Under the pieces are notes generated by a model. That model was not told the DNA's origin. It saw only the letters and a program-made list of their open reading frames with translations, and did not search any database. A DNA stretch of 64,000 bases from Reticulascus tulasneorum (Eukaryota > Ascomycota > Sordariomycetes > Glomerellales > Reticulascaceae): the NCBI GenBank assembly GCA_001557505.1, contig LSAX01000003.1, positions 1,736,001 through 1,800,000 of the forward strand. Reading direction: 5' to 3'. Position 1 is the stretch's first letter, and each line of letters starts with the position of its first letter. Positions 11,336 through 23,108 of this stretch are shown here, piece by piece. The position numbers were made by a program, and so were the translations under genes.

Positions 11336-12469
11336 TCACAGTAAGACTTTGGTTGCCACACTCAGCAGCCAGGCCGCATCCTGCCAACCACCCTCGTCGG
11401 TCTTTGGCGGAGGGATCCGCTCCTCCGGGCAGTTAGACACGCCTTCGAAGTGTCGAGCGGACGAGTCTCTTCTCTCCCGCACATCGTCGACCTCACCATC
11501 TGTGTCGCCATCGCCATCGCCATCGTCCGACTCGTCGTCGTTTTCCTCGACAGAGAAGAGAGACCAGCCCGTCAGCCACGAACCGGACTTGCCGTTGCCT
11601 CCCTTCACGAGCCTCCGGACAGCAGCTTCGTCGTCCTGGCTAGTGTCCTGCTCAATTGCCTCGAGCTTCTCATCCAGGTTGACAAAGTCCGGGCCGGGAA
11701 CGTAGTCCTCGTCGTCGTCTACGGTCCGCGGGAAGTAGCCGTCCTCGGAGCGTCGGTCCAGCGGTGTGAAAATATGGGCCTTGCTACCAACCCGACTGGC
11801 AGACCGGCTCCCTTGGCGACTTGCTCGCGATGAGTGATCACCGTCTGCATTGACCACACTTCCCCTCCGACTGCCTCGCCGACTTGCAATCTCCCTTTCC
11901 CGTGCGAGCTCCCTCTCGAAAGCTTCCTCGTCGGCATCACGCACGCCAGTCAAGCTCGTCGAGCTCTGTCTGGAAACCAGCCAGGCTTGTCCCTTAAATT
12001 CCCGCGTCTCGGTGCTAATCAATGCCCCAGCCCTCAGCAACCAATCACTGTCATTACGATCAATCTCGGAAAGAGCCGCAGGATGCTCGTCCCTCCGCCG
12101 TCGAGTATTCGGCGATACAGTCCCCGACACTCCCTTCCGCCCCCTTGAGTTGCGGCCGTTGGATATAGCGAGATGGGATGCGGATTTGCTCTTCGGGAGG
12201 GATGCATTGGCGTTCGAGGAGCGTCGAGAACGCGAGTTTGATCGAGCCGGGGAGCGGGACAATAATCCTGGGGTTGTCGGGGCGGACTTGCCCTCTAGGT
12301 AAGAAATACCATGTGACCGGGCCGGGGAGTCCAGAAAGTCGTGGACGGCTTCGTCGTCCGCAAGTGGTAATTTTGAAGTGAGGGGTGCTAGAGTCAAGTG
12401 GTTGAGGTTCGTGCTAGAGCGGTTCTTCCGACGCGAGGAATTCGCGTGCTGATTGTAAGCCACGTCCAT
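11336..12469 (-). CDS. DUF3984 family protein, function unknown
   Basis: Single exon of 377 residues with an ATG at 12469. The frame stays open upstream to 12751, but that part is compositionally different and the Met-Asp-Val start fits the family. The protein is hydrophilic: a Ser/Arg-rich N-terminal half, a conserved block around Asp-Trp-Leu-Leu-Arg-Ala-Gly-Ala-Leu that continues into Gly-Gln-Ala-Trp-Leu-Val-Ser-Arg, an Arg-Ser-Gly-Ser-Arg basic stretch, a Gly-Ser-Trp-Leu-Thr-Gly-Trp-Ser-Leu-Phe motif, an acidic Asp/Gly run, and a C-terminus ending Ala-Trp-Leu-Leu-Ser-Val-Ala. I recognise this block order as the fungal DUF3984 family. It has no transmembrane segment or signal peptide. The role is unknown; the many Arg-x-x-Ser sites suggest phosphorylation, by inference. 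Confidence 0.8.
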   Translation of the reverse strand: MDVAYNQHANSSRRKNRSSTNLNHLTLAPLTSKLPLADDEAVHDFLDSPARSHGISYLEGKSAPTTPGLLSRSPARSNSRSRRSSNANASLPKSKSASHLAISNGRNSRGRKGVSGTVSPNTRRRRDEHPAALSEIDRNDSDWLLRAGALISTETREFKGQAWLVSRQSSTSLTGVRDADEEAFERELAREREIASRRGSRRGSVVNADGDHSSRASRQGSRSASRVGSKAHIFTPLDRRSEDGYFPRTVDDDEDYVPGPDFVNLDEKLEAIEQDTSQDDEAAVRRLVKGGNGKSGSWLTGWSLFSVEENDDESDDGDGDGDTDGEVDDVRERRDSSARHFEGVSNCPEERIPPPKTDEGGWQDAAWLLSVATKVLL

Positions 12470-13297
12470 GATGATGATTTCTGTAGAGACCGTCAATGTG
12501 AGTAGGCGGAAAGGAAACCGCCGGCTTGGAGCTTCGCTAGATTTGTGAAAGTCGATGATGGCAAGCAGCCGTCGCTGGTTTGTGGCGACGCAAAGGGTTG
12601 GGGAAGTAGTCGGGAGGAGGAGCTGTTGAGGGCAGGCAAAAATCGGGGCAGTACGAAAAATCACCCGAGCTCCTCGAACCGAGGGCAGGGATCGGCTAGC
12701 TTGTGATTTGCTCTTATGTATGGCCAATAGCTTCAGCATAGGAGCTTGCAATTGGCTCCAATGGGATACTTTATATGCAGATTTAGGGTGTCATTCTTGG
12801 TTGGCATCCCGCAAGTTGTGAAAAGATGGCGTTAAGGGGCTACATGTTGATTAGAAACTCATGTGGAATCTGATGTCAGACGCCGGCCCGACATTGGTAA
12901 GTTTTTTTTATAAATATATTTGCGACCTAATACGTCCGTACGAGATTCTGATATATCATCTCTGCTATGTAATAGTGATGTGTGATCTGACGCCCGAAAG
13001 CAAGGACGCGGGCCACAGTTGGATATTGCCGAGGTATCCAATAATTAAGGTGCGAATACTCCGTACCAAGGAGAAGAATCGGGAAGGCCGTTTTTTGTCG
13101 CAAAGTATCGGCCTAGCATTGGCTCTAAAATTCTCAGCGACCGGTACCAACGTTGTGCCCCACCAAAGTACCCCGGCCAAAGTTTTCACAATACGTACCT
13201 ACACAGTCAGTCACAGACTTCACTCACTGAGAACTCGTGTGAATGTCGAGGGATACCCTCAACGTATTATGTCCGCCTGATCCCTACTGGCTCGAAA
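12470..13297. other. Divergent promoter region between the DUF3984 gene and ELP1
   Basis: This 0.8 kb separates two divergently transcribed genes. It includes a TACTCCGTACC motif at 13057-13067, seen elsewhere in spacers of this window. No gene is supported. Confidence 0.6.
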
Positions 13298-16200
13298 ATG
13301 CGGAATCTGCGCAATGTGCGGTTTAGCGTGTGGGAGCAACCCAATCTCACAGCAGCTTGCTGGGACCCCGCCAAAGATGAGGTCTTGTTCACAGCTGGCC
13401 CGACCGAGGAGGCAGCTACCATAGAGCTGGTGAGGATATCGGGGGCGGGACAAATGTGTGTGGCAACTTGATATTCTTTATGGGGCTTGGTGAAACTAAA
13501 TTCTTGTTCAGTAATACTGTTACCGTTGCCAGTTGGGACGCGCCGAGTCCCAGCCCAGACCTGCCTGCGGATAAGGTTGTCAGTCTTCACCACTTCAGTG
13601 ACACTCTGACAACATGTGTCATACTGGCTGGAGGAGATATTGTCACTGTGCAGGAGGAGGACGGCATCTCCTCCCGGGACGGGGTTCACATTGAGATTGT
13701 GGGCTCCATTGATGCCGGCATTGCAGCCGCTAGGTGGTCACCAGATGAAGAACTCCTCGTCATCGCCACCAAGGAGGACAATGTTGTTTTCATGGGTCGC
13801 ACCTTCGATCCCATTGCTGATGTGTCCATGACAATCGACGACCTCAAGGTCTCTAATCATGTTTCGGTCGGATGGGGCAAGAAAGAGACCCAGTTCGAAG
13901 GTAGAGGGGCGAAAGCGCTTCGTGATCCCACCATACCTGAAAGGGTAGACGAAGGTGTTTTGAGTCCAACTGATGACGGGTGCACAAATATCACGTGGAG
14001 AGGAGATGGCGCATTTGTTGCTATCAATTCTATCGACAGTGGCATTCGCAGAGTAGTCCGAGTCTATTCTCGAGAGGGCGTTCTTGATAGCGTCAGCGAA
14101 CCTGTCGATGGATTAGAAGGCAGCCTGAGTTGGAGACCCGCGGGAAACCTGATTGCCGGTGTTCAAAGATTGACGGACAGGGTTGATGTAGTCTTCTTTG
14201 AGAGAAACGGCTTGAGGCATGGGCAGTTCACACTTCGGTCTGCCGATGGGTCTTTGAGTGTGCACAAGAAGATCCAACTCGAGTGGAACTCTGACTCTAC
14301 AGTCCTTGCAGTTCTTTTGACAGATAAGATACAGCTATGGACTATGGGCAACTATCATTGGTATCTCAAGCACGAGATACCAATTTCGTCTGAGTTGGCC
14401 TGCCTAGCATGGCATCCGGAAAAGGCACTTCGATTCGCTGCGGCTACTTTAGGTTTGTGGAGCTGTCTCTCTTATTTGACCTACTATTGACAATGTTATA
14501 GGTGCGGTCACTATGGTTGAGTACATTTTTACCGTAGCACGAGGATCCCTACAACCACCCCACGACCACGGCGCTGTTGCCGTGATAGATGGACAAACCG
14601 TCAAGATAACGCCTTTCCGAGACGCAAATATGCCACCTCCAATGTCCAAGTTTGATATAGAAGTCGAATCGAGCATCGTGGACATCGCGTTTTACCACGA
14701 TAACTCATATATGGCGGTTCTCCATCGTCGTGGAGTCAATGTCTACTCATGGCACGTCAAAAATAACAGGTCAACTCGCCCCATGACCAGTGCGAGCTGG
14801 GCCGTCGATCCCGCGACTACACCTTTGCAGATCTGCTTTTCACATCATGATGAGGTCCAGCACCTCTTCTACGATAGCGGGCTGAAGCTCCAAACGACCA
14901 ATTTCGATGTGGCTCAGATACCTTCCGAGATCGTCGATTTGGAGTCGACCAACGGCGTGGCTTCAATATTTGGCCTGAAAGATGACTCCTGTGTACAAGA
15001 TCGCTCTGGAAAGCTTTATCGAACCAACCAGGGGAAGCGATTGGAGCCTATGGGGATCCAAGTCTCTGCCCAGCTTCCGTGGTGGGAGCTTCAAGATGTT
15101 GGAGGAACTCTTGTTGCGTTGGGAATGTCTAGAAATGGGCATCTTTACGCAAATTCTCGCTTACTGGCAAAGAATTGCACTTCGTTTCTAGTTACCCATG
15201 CTCACCTCGTATTCACTACCAACAATCATTTACTCAAGTTTGCTCACCTGGTAGATCCAGATGGTAGGTGGCTCAGAATAGGCTCCTCCAAACTAGACTA
15301 ACCTTGAAATAGAGATGGAGGCCCCCGGGGATGATCCAGAGACGGATGAGAGATGTCGCAGTATCGAAAGAGGGGCCAAACTAGTAACGGCCATTCCCAC
15401 TAACATGAGCCTCATCCTACAGATGCCGAGAGGCAATCTGGAGACAATATACCCCCGGGCTATGGTGGTTGCTGGTATCAGACAACTCATAGACGAGAAA
15501 AATTACGGAAAGGCATTCTCTCATTGCCGAACGCAAAGGGTTGACATGAACATCCTGTATGACCATCAACCAGATCAGTTTCTGTCACATGTTGGTCTGT
15601 TTCTTGACCAGCTCAAGGAGGTTAGCTACATTGACCTCTTCCTCTCGTCTTTAAAGTGAGTCCGCCCACATTCCGCGGTACATCATCATGAGCTAATAGG
15701 ATGCAGGGAAGAAGACGTCACCCAAACAATGTACAAAGATACAAAGCGGTCTACGCCGCAAACGCTGGAGAATACATCACTCGACCATGCGGCTCCAACT
15801 GCTTCAGGGACAGACAAAACGGCCAAGGTCAACAGAATCTGCGACGCGATTTTGAAGAGTCTGCAAGGTAGGAAGTCAACAAGCCCGCAGAACGTGATTA
15901 CTGCACATGTCTGCAAGGTCCCCCCTGCCCTGGAGGATGGGTTGACTCTTGTTGCAGAGTTGATGCAAGAGGACGAGAAGCTTGCCGAGAGGGCGGTCGA
16001 GCATATATGCTTCCTGGTGGATGTGCATCGACTGTACGACAACGCGCTGGGATTATACAATCTGGATCTTGCGCTGCTTGTTGCGCAGCAGTCACAACGA
16101 GACCCTCGGGAATATCTACCATTCATTCAAGGCCTACACAAATTACCCGAACTACGACGGCGGTTCCAGATTGATGATCACCTCGAGCGTCGAGCAAAGG

Positions 16201-17366
16201 CTCTTAGTCATCTGAAAGCCTTGGATGCTTTCGATGATCTTAAGGCTTATACCACGAAACACTCCCTATACCAAGAAGCACTAGGCTTGTACCGTTACGA
16301 TCAACCACGACGCCGAGTACTTACGGACTTGTATGCCAGCTGGCTTGAATCCAAGTCCAAGTTCCGGGATGCTGGCCTAGCATACGAATCTTTGGGAAAC
16401 TACGCCAAAGCTACGGGTTGCTACCGAGCCGCCGGTGCTACATCCTGGCGAGAGTGTCTCTTCACTGCTCAGCAGTCCCAACCTCCATTAACCGGGACTG
16501 CTCTGGCAGAGCTCGGATCTGCTCTAGCCGATGCGTTGTGGGAAGCAAAGGACTATGCATCCGCCGCCACCATCCATCTTGACCATCTCTCGTCTTTGGA
16601 AATGGCTGTAAAGTGTTTGTGTAAGGGTTATTATTTCAGCGAGGCGATGCGCCTCATTGTTCGCGAGGGAAGATCCGATCTGCTCTCTACTGTTCTCGAT
16701 GCGGGTCTCACAGAGGCACTGAGCAGTACAACCGAGCTCTTGGCGGACTGCAAAGCACAGTTGTTAGCGCAAGTCCCACGTATCATGGAGCTGCGCAAGA
16801 AAGCCGCCGAAGACCCGCTCTCGTTCTACGAAGGGGAGCGGGCAGGCGGTGATGATCTACCGGACGATGTCTCCATAGCAGCGAGTTCGAGGCTAAGCAC
16901 CGGTGCAAGTCTGTTCACCCGGTACACCGGCAAAGGCGGCAGCGTCGGCACGTTGGGCACGGGTGTCAGCCGCGCAACAAGCAAGAACCGCAAGCGCGAG
17001 GAGAAGAAGCGGGCCCGGGGACGCAAGGGCACGGTGTATGAGGAGGAGTACCTGGTCAACAGCTTCCGGAGGCTGGTCGAGCGGGTTGAGAGCGTGAAGG
17101 GCGAGGTGGAGAGGCTGGTGTTCGCGCTTGTGAGAAGGGATATGGCGGAGCGGGCGAGGGCCGTGGAGCTACTGATGAGCGAAGTCGTGGCGGGCTGCAA
17201 GGCTGCCATTGCGGAGGTCTTCCCCGCTCAGGAGGCGATCGAAGAGGAGGGCTACAGGGCTCTCGGGGCAGATGGGGTCTTGCAGGACCACATGGAGTCT
17301 AGGAACCAAAAGCAGGAGCCACCTATTATTTCAGGACTGCAGAGCCTGGCGTTGCTGGGGTCATGA
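13298..17366 (+). CDS. ELP1: Elongator complex subunit 1 (Elp1/IkappaB kinase complex-associated protein-like)
   Basis: Five exons: 13298-13455, 13512-14452, 14502-15263, 15313-15655 and 15707-17366; 1,287 residues, close to the usual ~1,300. The protein starts Met-Arg-Asn-Leu-Arg-Asn, typical of fungal Elp1. The first ~735 residues form the tandem WD40 propellers (motifs such as Ala-Ser-Trp-Asp-Ala, Ala-Arg-Trp-Ser-Pro-Asp-Glu, Gly-Asp-Gly-Ala-Phe-Val). The rest is a TPR-like helical region with the Leu-Ala-Tyr-Glu-Ser-Leu-Gly repeat. A strongly basic stretch of alternating Lys/Arg and Glu near residues 1158-1175 matches the tRNA-binding segment before the dimerisation helix. Elp1 is the scaffold of the Elongator complex that modifies wobble uridine in tRNA. 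Intron 1 uses a weak GTGTGT donor, the least certain junction. The gene converges with the downstream mitochondrial ribosomal gene, 136 nt between stops. Confidence 0.95.
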
Positions 17367-17502
17367 GCACGATATAGTCATGGTAGGACGAAGAGGGTTC
17401 TGAATGCTTTGTTAAAAGTACACTATTGCACATTGGCGTGGTTCTATATGTGGCTATGTTCCCCGTACATGGCCCCCCATTGGCCAGGGGCTGGAGATTC
17501 TT

Positions 17503-18731
17503 CTATTGTGGAGGATGAGCATCTTTCCCGGCGTCTGATGTAGGTATCGCCGAGTCCGGTATTTGTGAACCGGACTGAGTCCCCGTCTTCACCTCTGAAA
17601 TGCCAGCAGCATTCAGGGCGTCCATCTTCTTCTGCGCAATCACCTGTCCGATCTTGTCCAGCATCTCGTCCGTCAACTGGGGCTGGCCCCTCGCCTTCCG
17701 CTTCTCCCGTTGCTGCTTGTTGAACGCCTGCAGCGGCGTGCGCATGCTCACGTCCAACAGCCTCCTTCCCAGCTTCTCCCGCTCCTCGGCCTCCTTGCGC
17801 ATGATGAAGTCCTCCTCGTGACGGGTCCTGAACTTGGAGTACCTGTTCCGTAGCTGGTCGAGCAGAGCCTCGGGCATGGGCGGCTGCAGGAGGGTGGGGA
17901 TGAAGGTCTGCTTTTCGACGTCGATGCGCAGCGTGTCGCCGGGCTTGTCGGTGCGCTTGATGGCCTCGCGCTCGGGCCAGGGGATGGCGACGTTGAGGCC
18001 GGGGATGTAGCGCGTCCACGAGCGCCAGCCTGTCTGGCGGATCCAGGTTACGGGGCCACGGGCGAGCTGGCGGACGATCACGTCGCGCGTGAGGCCGGTT
18101 TCCGGGTCGGTCAGGGGGTGGACGAGGCGGATGGCGGAGATGGGAAGTTCAGAGGGGATGGTTTGTGTGGCCGGGGCATCGAGGATGGCCTTCTTGAAGT
18201 GGTCCGGCACTTTGATGGTGATCTGTTTCCAGTCAATACCTTCTCCCCCCTTTTCATAGCAAGCCGAAGCCAGGGCCGGACCAAACATACCTTGTTAAGA
18301 TTCTCAAGCTCCACACAGCCCGTCTTCATATTAATCTTTGTGATCCGGTCAATCTTCCCCTTGGACGGCCCCTCCAACACGACAACGCGGTCCTTGGGCG
18401 CCAGGTTCAAGTACTTGGCGCCGCCGGCCCAAGAGCACCGCTCCTCGAGCTCCCAGCCCTTCAGGTTGCTCTGGCGCTGGCTGCGCGGCTCGCTCATGGC
18501 GCCGAACGAATTGTCGCCCATGTCGCGGCGCGGGGCCAGGGGGCCGAGATCCCACTTGTCGCGGCGGGCCTTCCGGGCGGCGTGGATGTCGACGGCGAGA
18601 GCGGCGAGGTGCTGCTTCTCCTCGCGGCGGCGCTTGGTGAGCTCGACTCGGTAGACCTTGTCTCTCTCCTTCTTGAGGCGGGTGGCTACCTGCCGCTCCG
18701 CCTGGGCGGTGCGTTTGAGGAGCTTCTGCAT
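17503..18731 (-). CDS. MRPL40: Mitochondrial large-subunit ribosomal protein uL24m (Mrpl40)
   Basis: Two exons, 18731-18291 and 18222-17503, separated by a 68-nt GTATGT intron; 386 residues. The N-terminus is highly basic (Lys/Arg-rich helix), compatible with import into mitochondria. A KOW motif lies around residues 115-135 (Leu-Ala-Pro-Lys-Asp-Arg-Val-Val-Val-Leu-Glu-Gly-Pro-Ser-Lys-Gly-Lys), the hallmark of L24. The long C-terminal extension with Asp-Val-Ile-Val and Trp-Arg-Ser-Trp-Thr-Arg-Tyr is typical of fungal mitochondrial L40/L24. It is a structural protein of the mitoribosome that contacts large-subunit rRNA. The exon junction falls after an Asn-Lys pair in phase 0. The ATG at 18731 was chosen because it begins the basic presequence; the frame upstream is Pro/Ser-rich and unlike a coding start. 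Confidence 0.92.
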
Positions 18732-19727
18732 AACGGGGTGCTGATGAGTCGGGTTTAGGGAGGTGGTGGGAGGCTCATTGAGAGCTTGGGACGGCCCTGA
18801 GGGTGGAGAGGGCGGGTTTCGTGATTCGGCGTCGTGGTTTGGAGGATGAAATTTTGGAGCTTCGAGATGTATGGTGCAGCGCATTAATTGGCTTGGCCGT
18901 ATCCCCGAAGCAGGGGGTCCGGAAAATCAAAGCCACCGTCCCACCCAGCCCAGCGCGTCCCATCCCTCACCACCTAGGGCCCAATAAGCGGCAGGCCCAA
19001 AGATGTCAATATTTCATCATCAGTTGCACGAGCAGTGTCATTCTCAACAAATCCCAAGAATTTGCAAGGATTCCAAAATAAAATCCCAGAAATCCTGCAA
19101 GGCCAGACATTGGCGGCGTTTGCTCGCGAAGACGAAACATACCTCCCGATGCGGGTTCCCTACGCTGCCGACTGTGCCTTGTGCTGCTCCGTTCTCGAAA
19201 ATACAAAATTACATGGCAGGTACCTCGCTCAAGTGATACAAAAGCACATGGTTACGGGCGGTGTCCTTTTCCAGTTCCTCGGGATTACCCCAGAACGAAA
19301 CTGGATGCTGCTGCAAACTCAGCCTCGACTGGCTGTGGTTGACTTCGGAAAAGGCTTCGACCTTTTATGTCCCAAACCAAATCTAGAACAGGATCAGGTT
19401 TCCCACTGCTCAGTTTAATAAGAGAAAGCGCCAAACGACGCCATGAGGCTATAGATTCAAGAAATCTAAAAAAGGCTTTGATGGACTGTTTATGGTGCCC
19501 CGAGGCGCTGCTGACCTCCATCTTGATTGACTGCCAAGCAGTAGGGGCCACTGCGTATGCATGTACGGTACTAGATAATTACTATGTATGTCCGTAGTGC
19601 GGTATAAATAAGGTAGGGCTGCACAGTCGGCGTGGCATACTCCATCCATCGTACGTCGGCATATGCAATGGCACCCGCGCAGCATGACCAGTCCTGTTCC
19701 GGTATCTAGGACTTTGCCGCATTACCA

Positions 19728-19755
19728 GACTGACTGACTGACTGACTGACTGACT
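19728..19755. repeat. GACT tetranucleotide microsatellite
   Basis: Seven perfect GACT copies. Confidence 0.95.
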
Positions 19756-20134
19756 ACCTATCTCACCACTCGAATCATTACAGAGAGGGGCAGCACTTCG
19801 TATAACGAGCCCCTCCCGTCTCACGTACCTACGGCTACGACACGACGTATTCATGGTCGCATCCAATGATGCGATGCACACAACTCCCCGAAGCCGCGAG
19901 CTGTGCTCGCTAGCTTGGTCCAACTAGCTTGCTTTTTCATTCCCTTATTAGAACATGGCATATACATGCATAAGTTACCTGCATCGGACATAAGTAAGGG
20001 AGAGATTACCCTTTTCCTCGAATGTAACAAGTGCTCTTGTCACATGCCCGCTCAGCCTACCCATATCTCGCAAAATGGGACGGGATTGTCTCCGTGACAT
20101 GCCTACTACCTGAATGGTCCGGTCCACTGCCACA

Positions 20135-20148
20135 CCCCCCCCCCCCCC
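20135..20148. repeat. Poly-C tract
   Basis: Fourteen consecutive C. Two more C runs lie closer to RHO1 (21497-21509 and 21733-21749). Confidence 0.95.
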
Positions 20149-20755
20149 ACCGAAAGATGAGTCTGGAAATGATGGACCCGCGGGGCTGACGGCGGTCGTG
20201 TTGAGTGATTGAGTTGAGCCACTTCGGTTTCAGCTCAAGCTTAGACCCTGGAACATGTCAAGCTTGGCCTGGGAGAGAAGACGAGACCGTTAATGCTCGC
20301 TCTCTCCCGGTTCGGGTAGACCTGCCCAGGCATTCCTGCTACGCATTACACGGAGTACCGACCCCCTTCAGATAATGGTACCTCCAGTGCTAAGAAGAAG
20401 ACGCAGTTGATTAGTGGCGGTAGGGGTAGCAGCGGTATGTACTGTAAGACGGTAATTCTGTAAAGGCTACGTCAGTAATCGTAGGTCATAAGACTAGGTA
20501 GGTGACTACTACTAGTATTAGGCCCGTCCTGGGATGACAGGTGGCAGGACATCAGCGGAAAGGTTAGGACGCAGGTTGGTTTAGTGGATCGAGGGAGGAC
20601 GATGAGGGAGGAGAGGAGGCAGATCGCATATTCCCGTTTCCCCCTTGATGCGACGGAGGCGGGAAAGACGAGACAGGTGAAGATGGGCTGGGTGTTGTTA
20701 TTATTGTCATTTTCAGCTCATGTATCTCGGGGTTCAGCGGACAGATGCAGACATA

Positions 20756-20788
20756 CAGACAGACAGACAGACGGACGGACGGACAGAC
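20756..20788. repeat. CAGA/CGGA tetranucleotide microsatellite
   Basis: Imperfect run that shifts from CAGA to CGGA units and back, about eight units. Confidence 0.9.
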
Positions 20789-21670
20789 TTCTTGCTCAGC
20801 TATTCCTGATGGGATGAATCCCCCCAGGCAGGTGCACCATCACTGCGGAACAGTGTGGGCCTGGGCAGGTAGGTAATTAGAGGAAGTGGAGTTCAGTTCC
20901 CATGAGGAGTCGGGTGGTTAGGGGCCTCATAAGCCTCGTGCTTCCCGGAACCTAGGCCCATAAGGTAGATTGCCATGGAGAACTAAGTATCCGGGGAGCA
21001 CTGCCAGCACTGTAGGTCGGCATCCCCTCCGCCCATCGTACCTAGTATTAGTGAGTGCATATCTCCAGGCTAGGGTAGGCGGTCTTCAGTGGACGAGATA
21101 CGGGCATTTTTTTTTAGTGGAGGCTGGCCGCTGTGCCCAATTGAGAGAGAGCTCCTACGAGCACCCGGCGGCCCTGTGACAACCGGGGGACCAGCTTCTT
21201 AGTACGTAGTACGTAGGACCAGATATTTCTGCCTCAGGACACAGCAATCTCCAAATTGAGGTGTACTTATTGTATGGCAACTCCAGCAAAAGGATACTTC
21301 CAACTGGATACCCTCAGCTGCGTTGCACCCCCTTTGCAGCAAGCCTAGTCCAGGACGAACAAAAGCACATACCAACATTTGACCTACCTAGTAGCCATCA
21401 GGCTCATCATCACAGAGAGAGACAGAAGGAGAGAGAGCTGGGGCGCCTCAGCGAAAAGCCCAGACCATTTCAAATCTCTATGCGCACCCATTTCCACCCC
21501 CCCCCCCCCTCCCCAATCTTTCTCAACATCCCCTGCCTACCTGCCTGACTACCTACTCACCTATTTGCCTACCTACCTACTTGAATAAACACACTACTTC
21601 TTACTGCGTACTTCTACTTAGCTAACCCTACTACCACCTAGTACATACATAACTAAATACGTAGTACCGG

Positions 21671-21691
21671 GCTGCTGCTGCTGCTGCTGCT
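21671..21691. repeat. GCT trinucleotide microsatellite
   Basis: Seven perfect GCT copies in the presumed promoter or leader of RHO1. Confidence 0.95.
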
Positions 21692-21962
21692 CACCATATC
21701 CTCCCTCCCTCTCCCTCTTTCCGGTCTACCCACCCCCCCCCCCCCCCCCAACACAAGAAATCTTGCTTAAGCGTCGTCAACCGCCTGGGAAACTCCACTA
21801 CATCTCTCTCTTCATCCTCTACCCAAAAAACCACCACCCCTTCCACCGCTCACAACTAACTTCCTCCTCCCCATCTATCCAACCCGCCATCGACAGCTTC
21901 CAAGCAATCTCTGCCTCCCATCCCGACATCAATTCCACCCTCACAACACACCTCCAGACACT
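21692..21962 (+). promoter_or_regulatory. Pyrimidine-rich promoter and 5' leader of RHO1
   Basis: C/T dominates this stretch on the coding strand, including seventeen C at 21733-21749 and many TCTC and CCACC blocks up to the start codon. Such CT-rich tracts are common near transcription starts of highly expressed ascomycete genes. The exact start site cannot be placed from sequence. Confidence 0.5.
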
Positions 21963-23108
21963 ATGGCTGAAATCCGCCGAAAGCTCGTCATTGTCGGCGA
22001 CGGTGCCTGCGGTAAAACCTGCTTGTTGATGTGAGTTCTCTCTCTTCGTTGCTGCTCCTGCTCGCCGCCAAATATCAACCTCCTGCCTGCCCGTCCCTAT
22101 CACTGTCCCTCCGCCCTTCTCCAGTTCTTTACCTGCATCCTCAATGTTATCATATGGCTGACTCAATCACAGCGTCTTCTCCAAGGGAACTTTCCCAGAG
22201 GTAAGAATCTAGCTTCAGCTCGTCTCCCAGCCCTGCATCATCGCCTTCCCCCCCCGACGGTCCCCAGCCTGGCCGAACCATCCCAAAACCCAACAACAAA
22301 TGCACCAACCCGCGCTCGACTCCATCAACCATCAAACCCATCAAATCCTTGCCATCACGCCTGCGTTCATAAATGATGAACCTGGCTAATCATTCTTCCA
22401 GGTCTACGTCCCCACTGTCTTTGAGAACTACGTCGCCGATGTCGAGGTCGATGGCAAGCATGTCGAACTAGCTCTATGGGATACGGCTGGCCAGGAAGAT
22501 TATGACCGTCTTCGTCCTCTATCATACCCCGATTCCCACGTCATCCTCATCTGCTTCGCCATCGACTCTCCCGATTCGCTTGACAACGTTCAAGAGAAGG
22601 TAACCTACTCCCGACGTCCTCCCCCACCCCCTAAAATTGCTGCTTGATAAGCCGCCGCTGACACGTGCCTCCGCCGCCGACAGTGGATCTCTGAAGTTCT
22701 GCATTTCTGCCAGGGCCTTCCCATCATCCTCGTCGGCTGCAAGAAGGATCTGCGATACGACCCAAAGACGATCGAGGAGCTCCGAAAGACAAGCCAGAAG
22801 CCTGTATCCCCTGAAGAGGTAACCCAATCCTGTCCCCACACTGAACGGCGTGCCTCGGCCCCCCTCTGATCTTGGATGGATGGGGGGTTGTTCTCGCCGA
22901 CAGGCTAGCGGTCAACTCATATGCTGACATGTCTATTTCCTAATAGGGCGAGGAGATCCGCAAGAAGATTGGTGCCTACAAGTATCTCGAATGCTCGGCC
23001 AAGACGAACGAGGGAGTCCGCGAAGTATTTGAGCACGCGACCCGAGCTGCCCTGCTCTCCCGCAGCCGGGGTGGCGGCAAGAAGCGCAGCAAGTGCTTAG
23101 TCCTATAA
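21963..23108 (+). CDS. RHO1: Rho1 small GTPase
   Basis: Five exons: 21963-22030, 22173-22200, 22402-22599, 22684-22818 and 22947-23108, giving 196 residues. Exon 2 is only 28 nt. All GTPase motifs are visible: P-loop Gly-Asp-Gly-Ala-Cys-Gly-Lys-Thr, switch I Pro-Thr-Val-Phe-Glu-Asn-Tyr, switch II Asp-Thr-Ala-Gly-Gln-Glu-Asp, the Rho-type Cys-Lys-Lys-Asp-Leu base-recognition motif, the Rho insert helix and Ser-Ala-Lys. The C-terminus is a polybasic Lys-Lys-Arg-Ser-Lys run followed by the CAAX box Cys193-Leu-Val-Leu, where the final Leu predicts geranylgeranylation. Rho1 sits at the plasma membrane, activates beta-1,3-glucan synthase and Pkc1, and is essential for wall integrity and polarity. 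Intron density (four introns in under 600 coding bases) is usual for Rho genes in this group. Confidence 0.98.

Larger units (their letters stand above)
18732..21962. other. Long spacer upstream of RHO1 (3.2 kb)
   Basis: No gene is recognised. The stretch holds several tetranucleotide and homopolymer tracts, recurring TACGTAGTAC-type palindromes (21201-21220, 21658-21670), and from about 21480 a strongly pyrimidine-rich segment that is probably the promoter and 5' untranslated leader of RHO1. Confidence 0.55.
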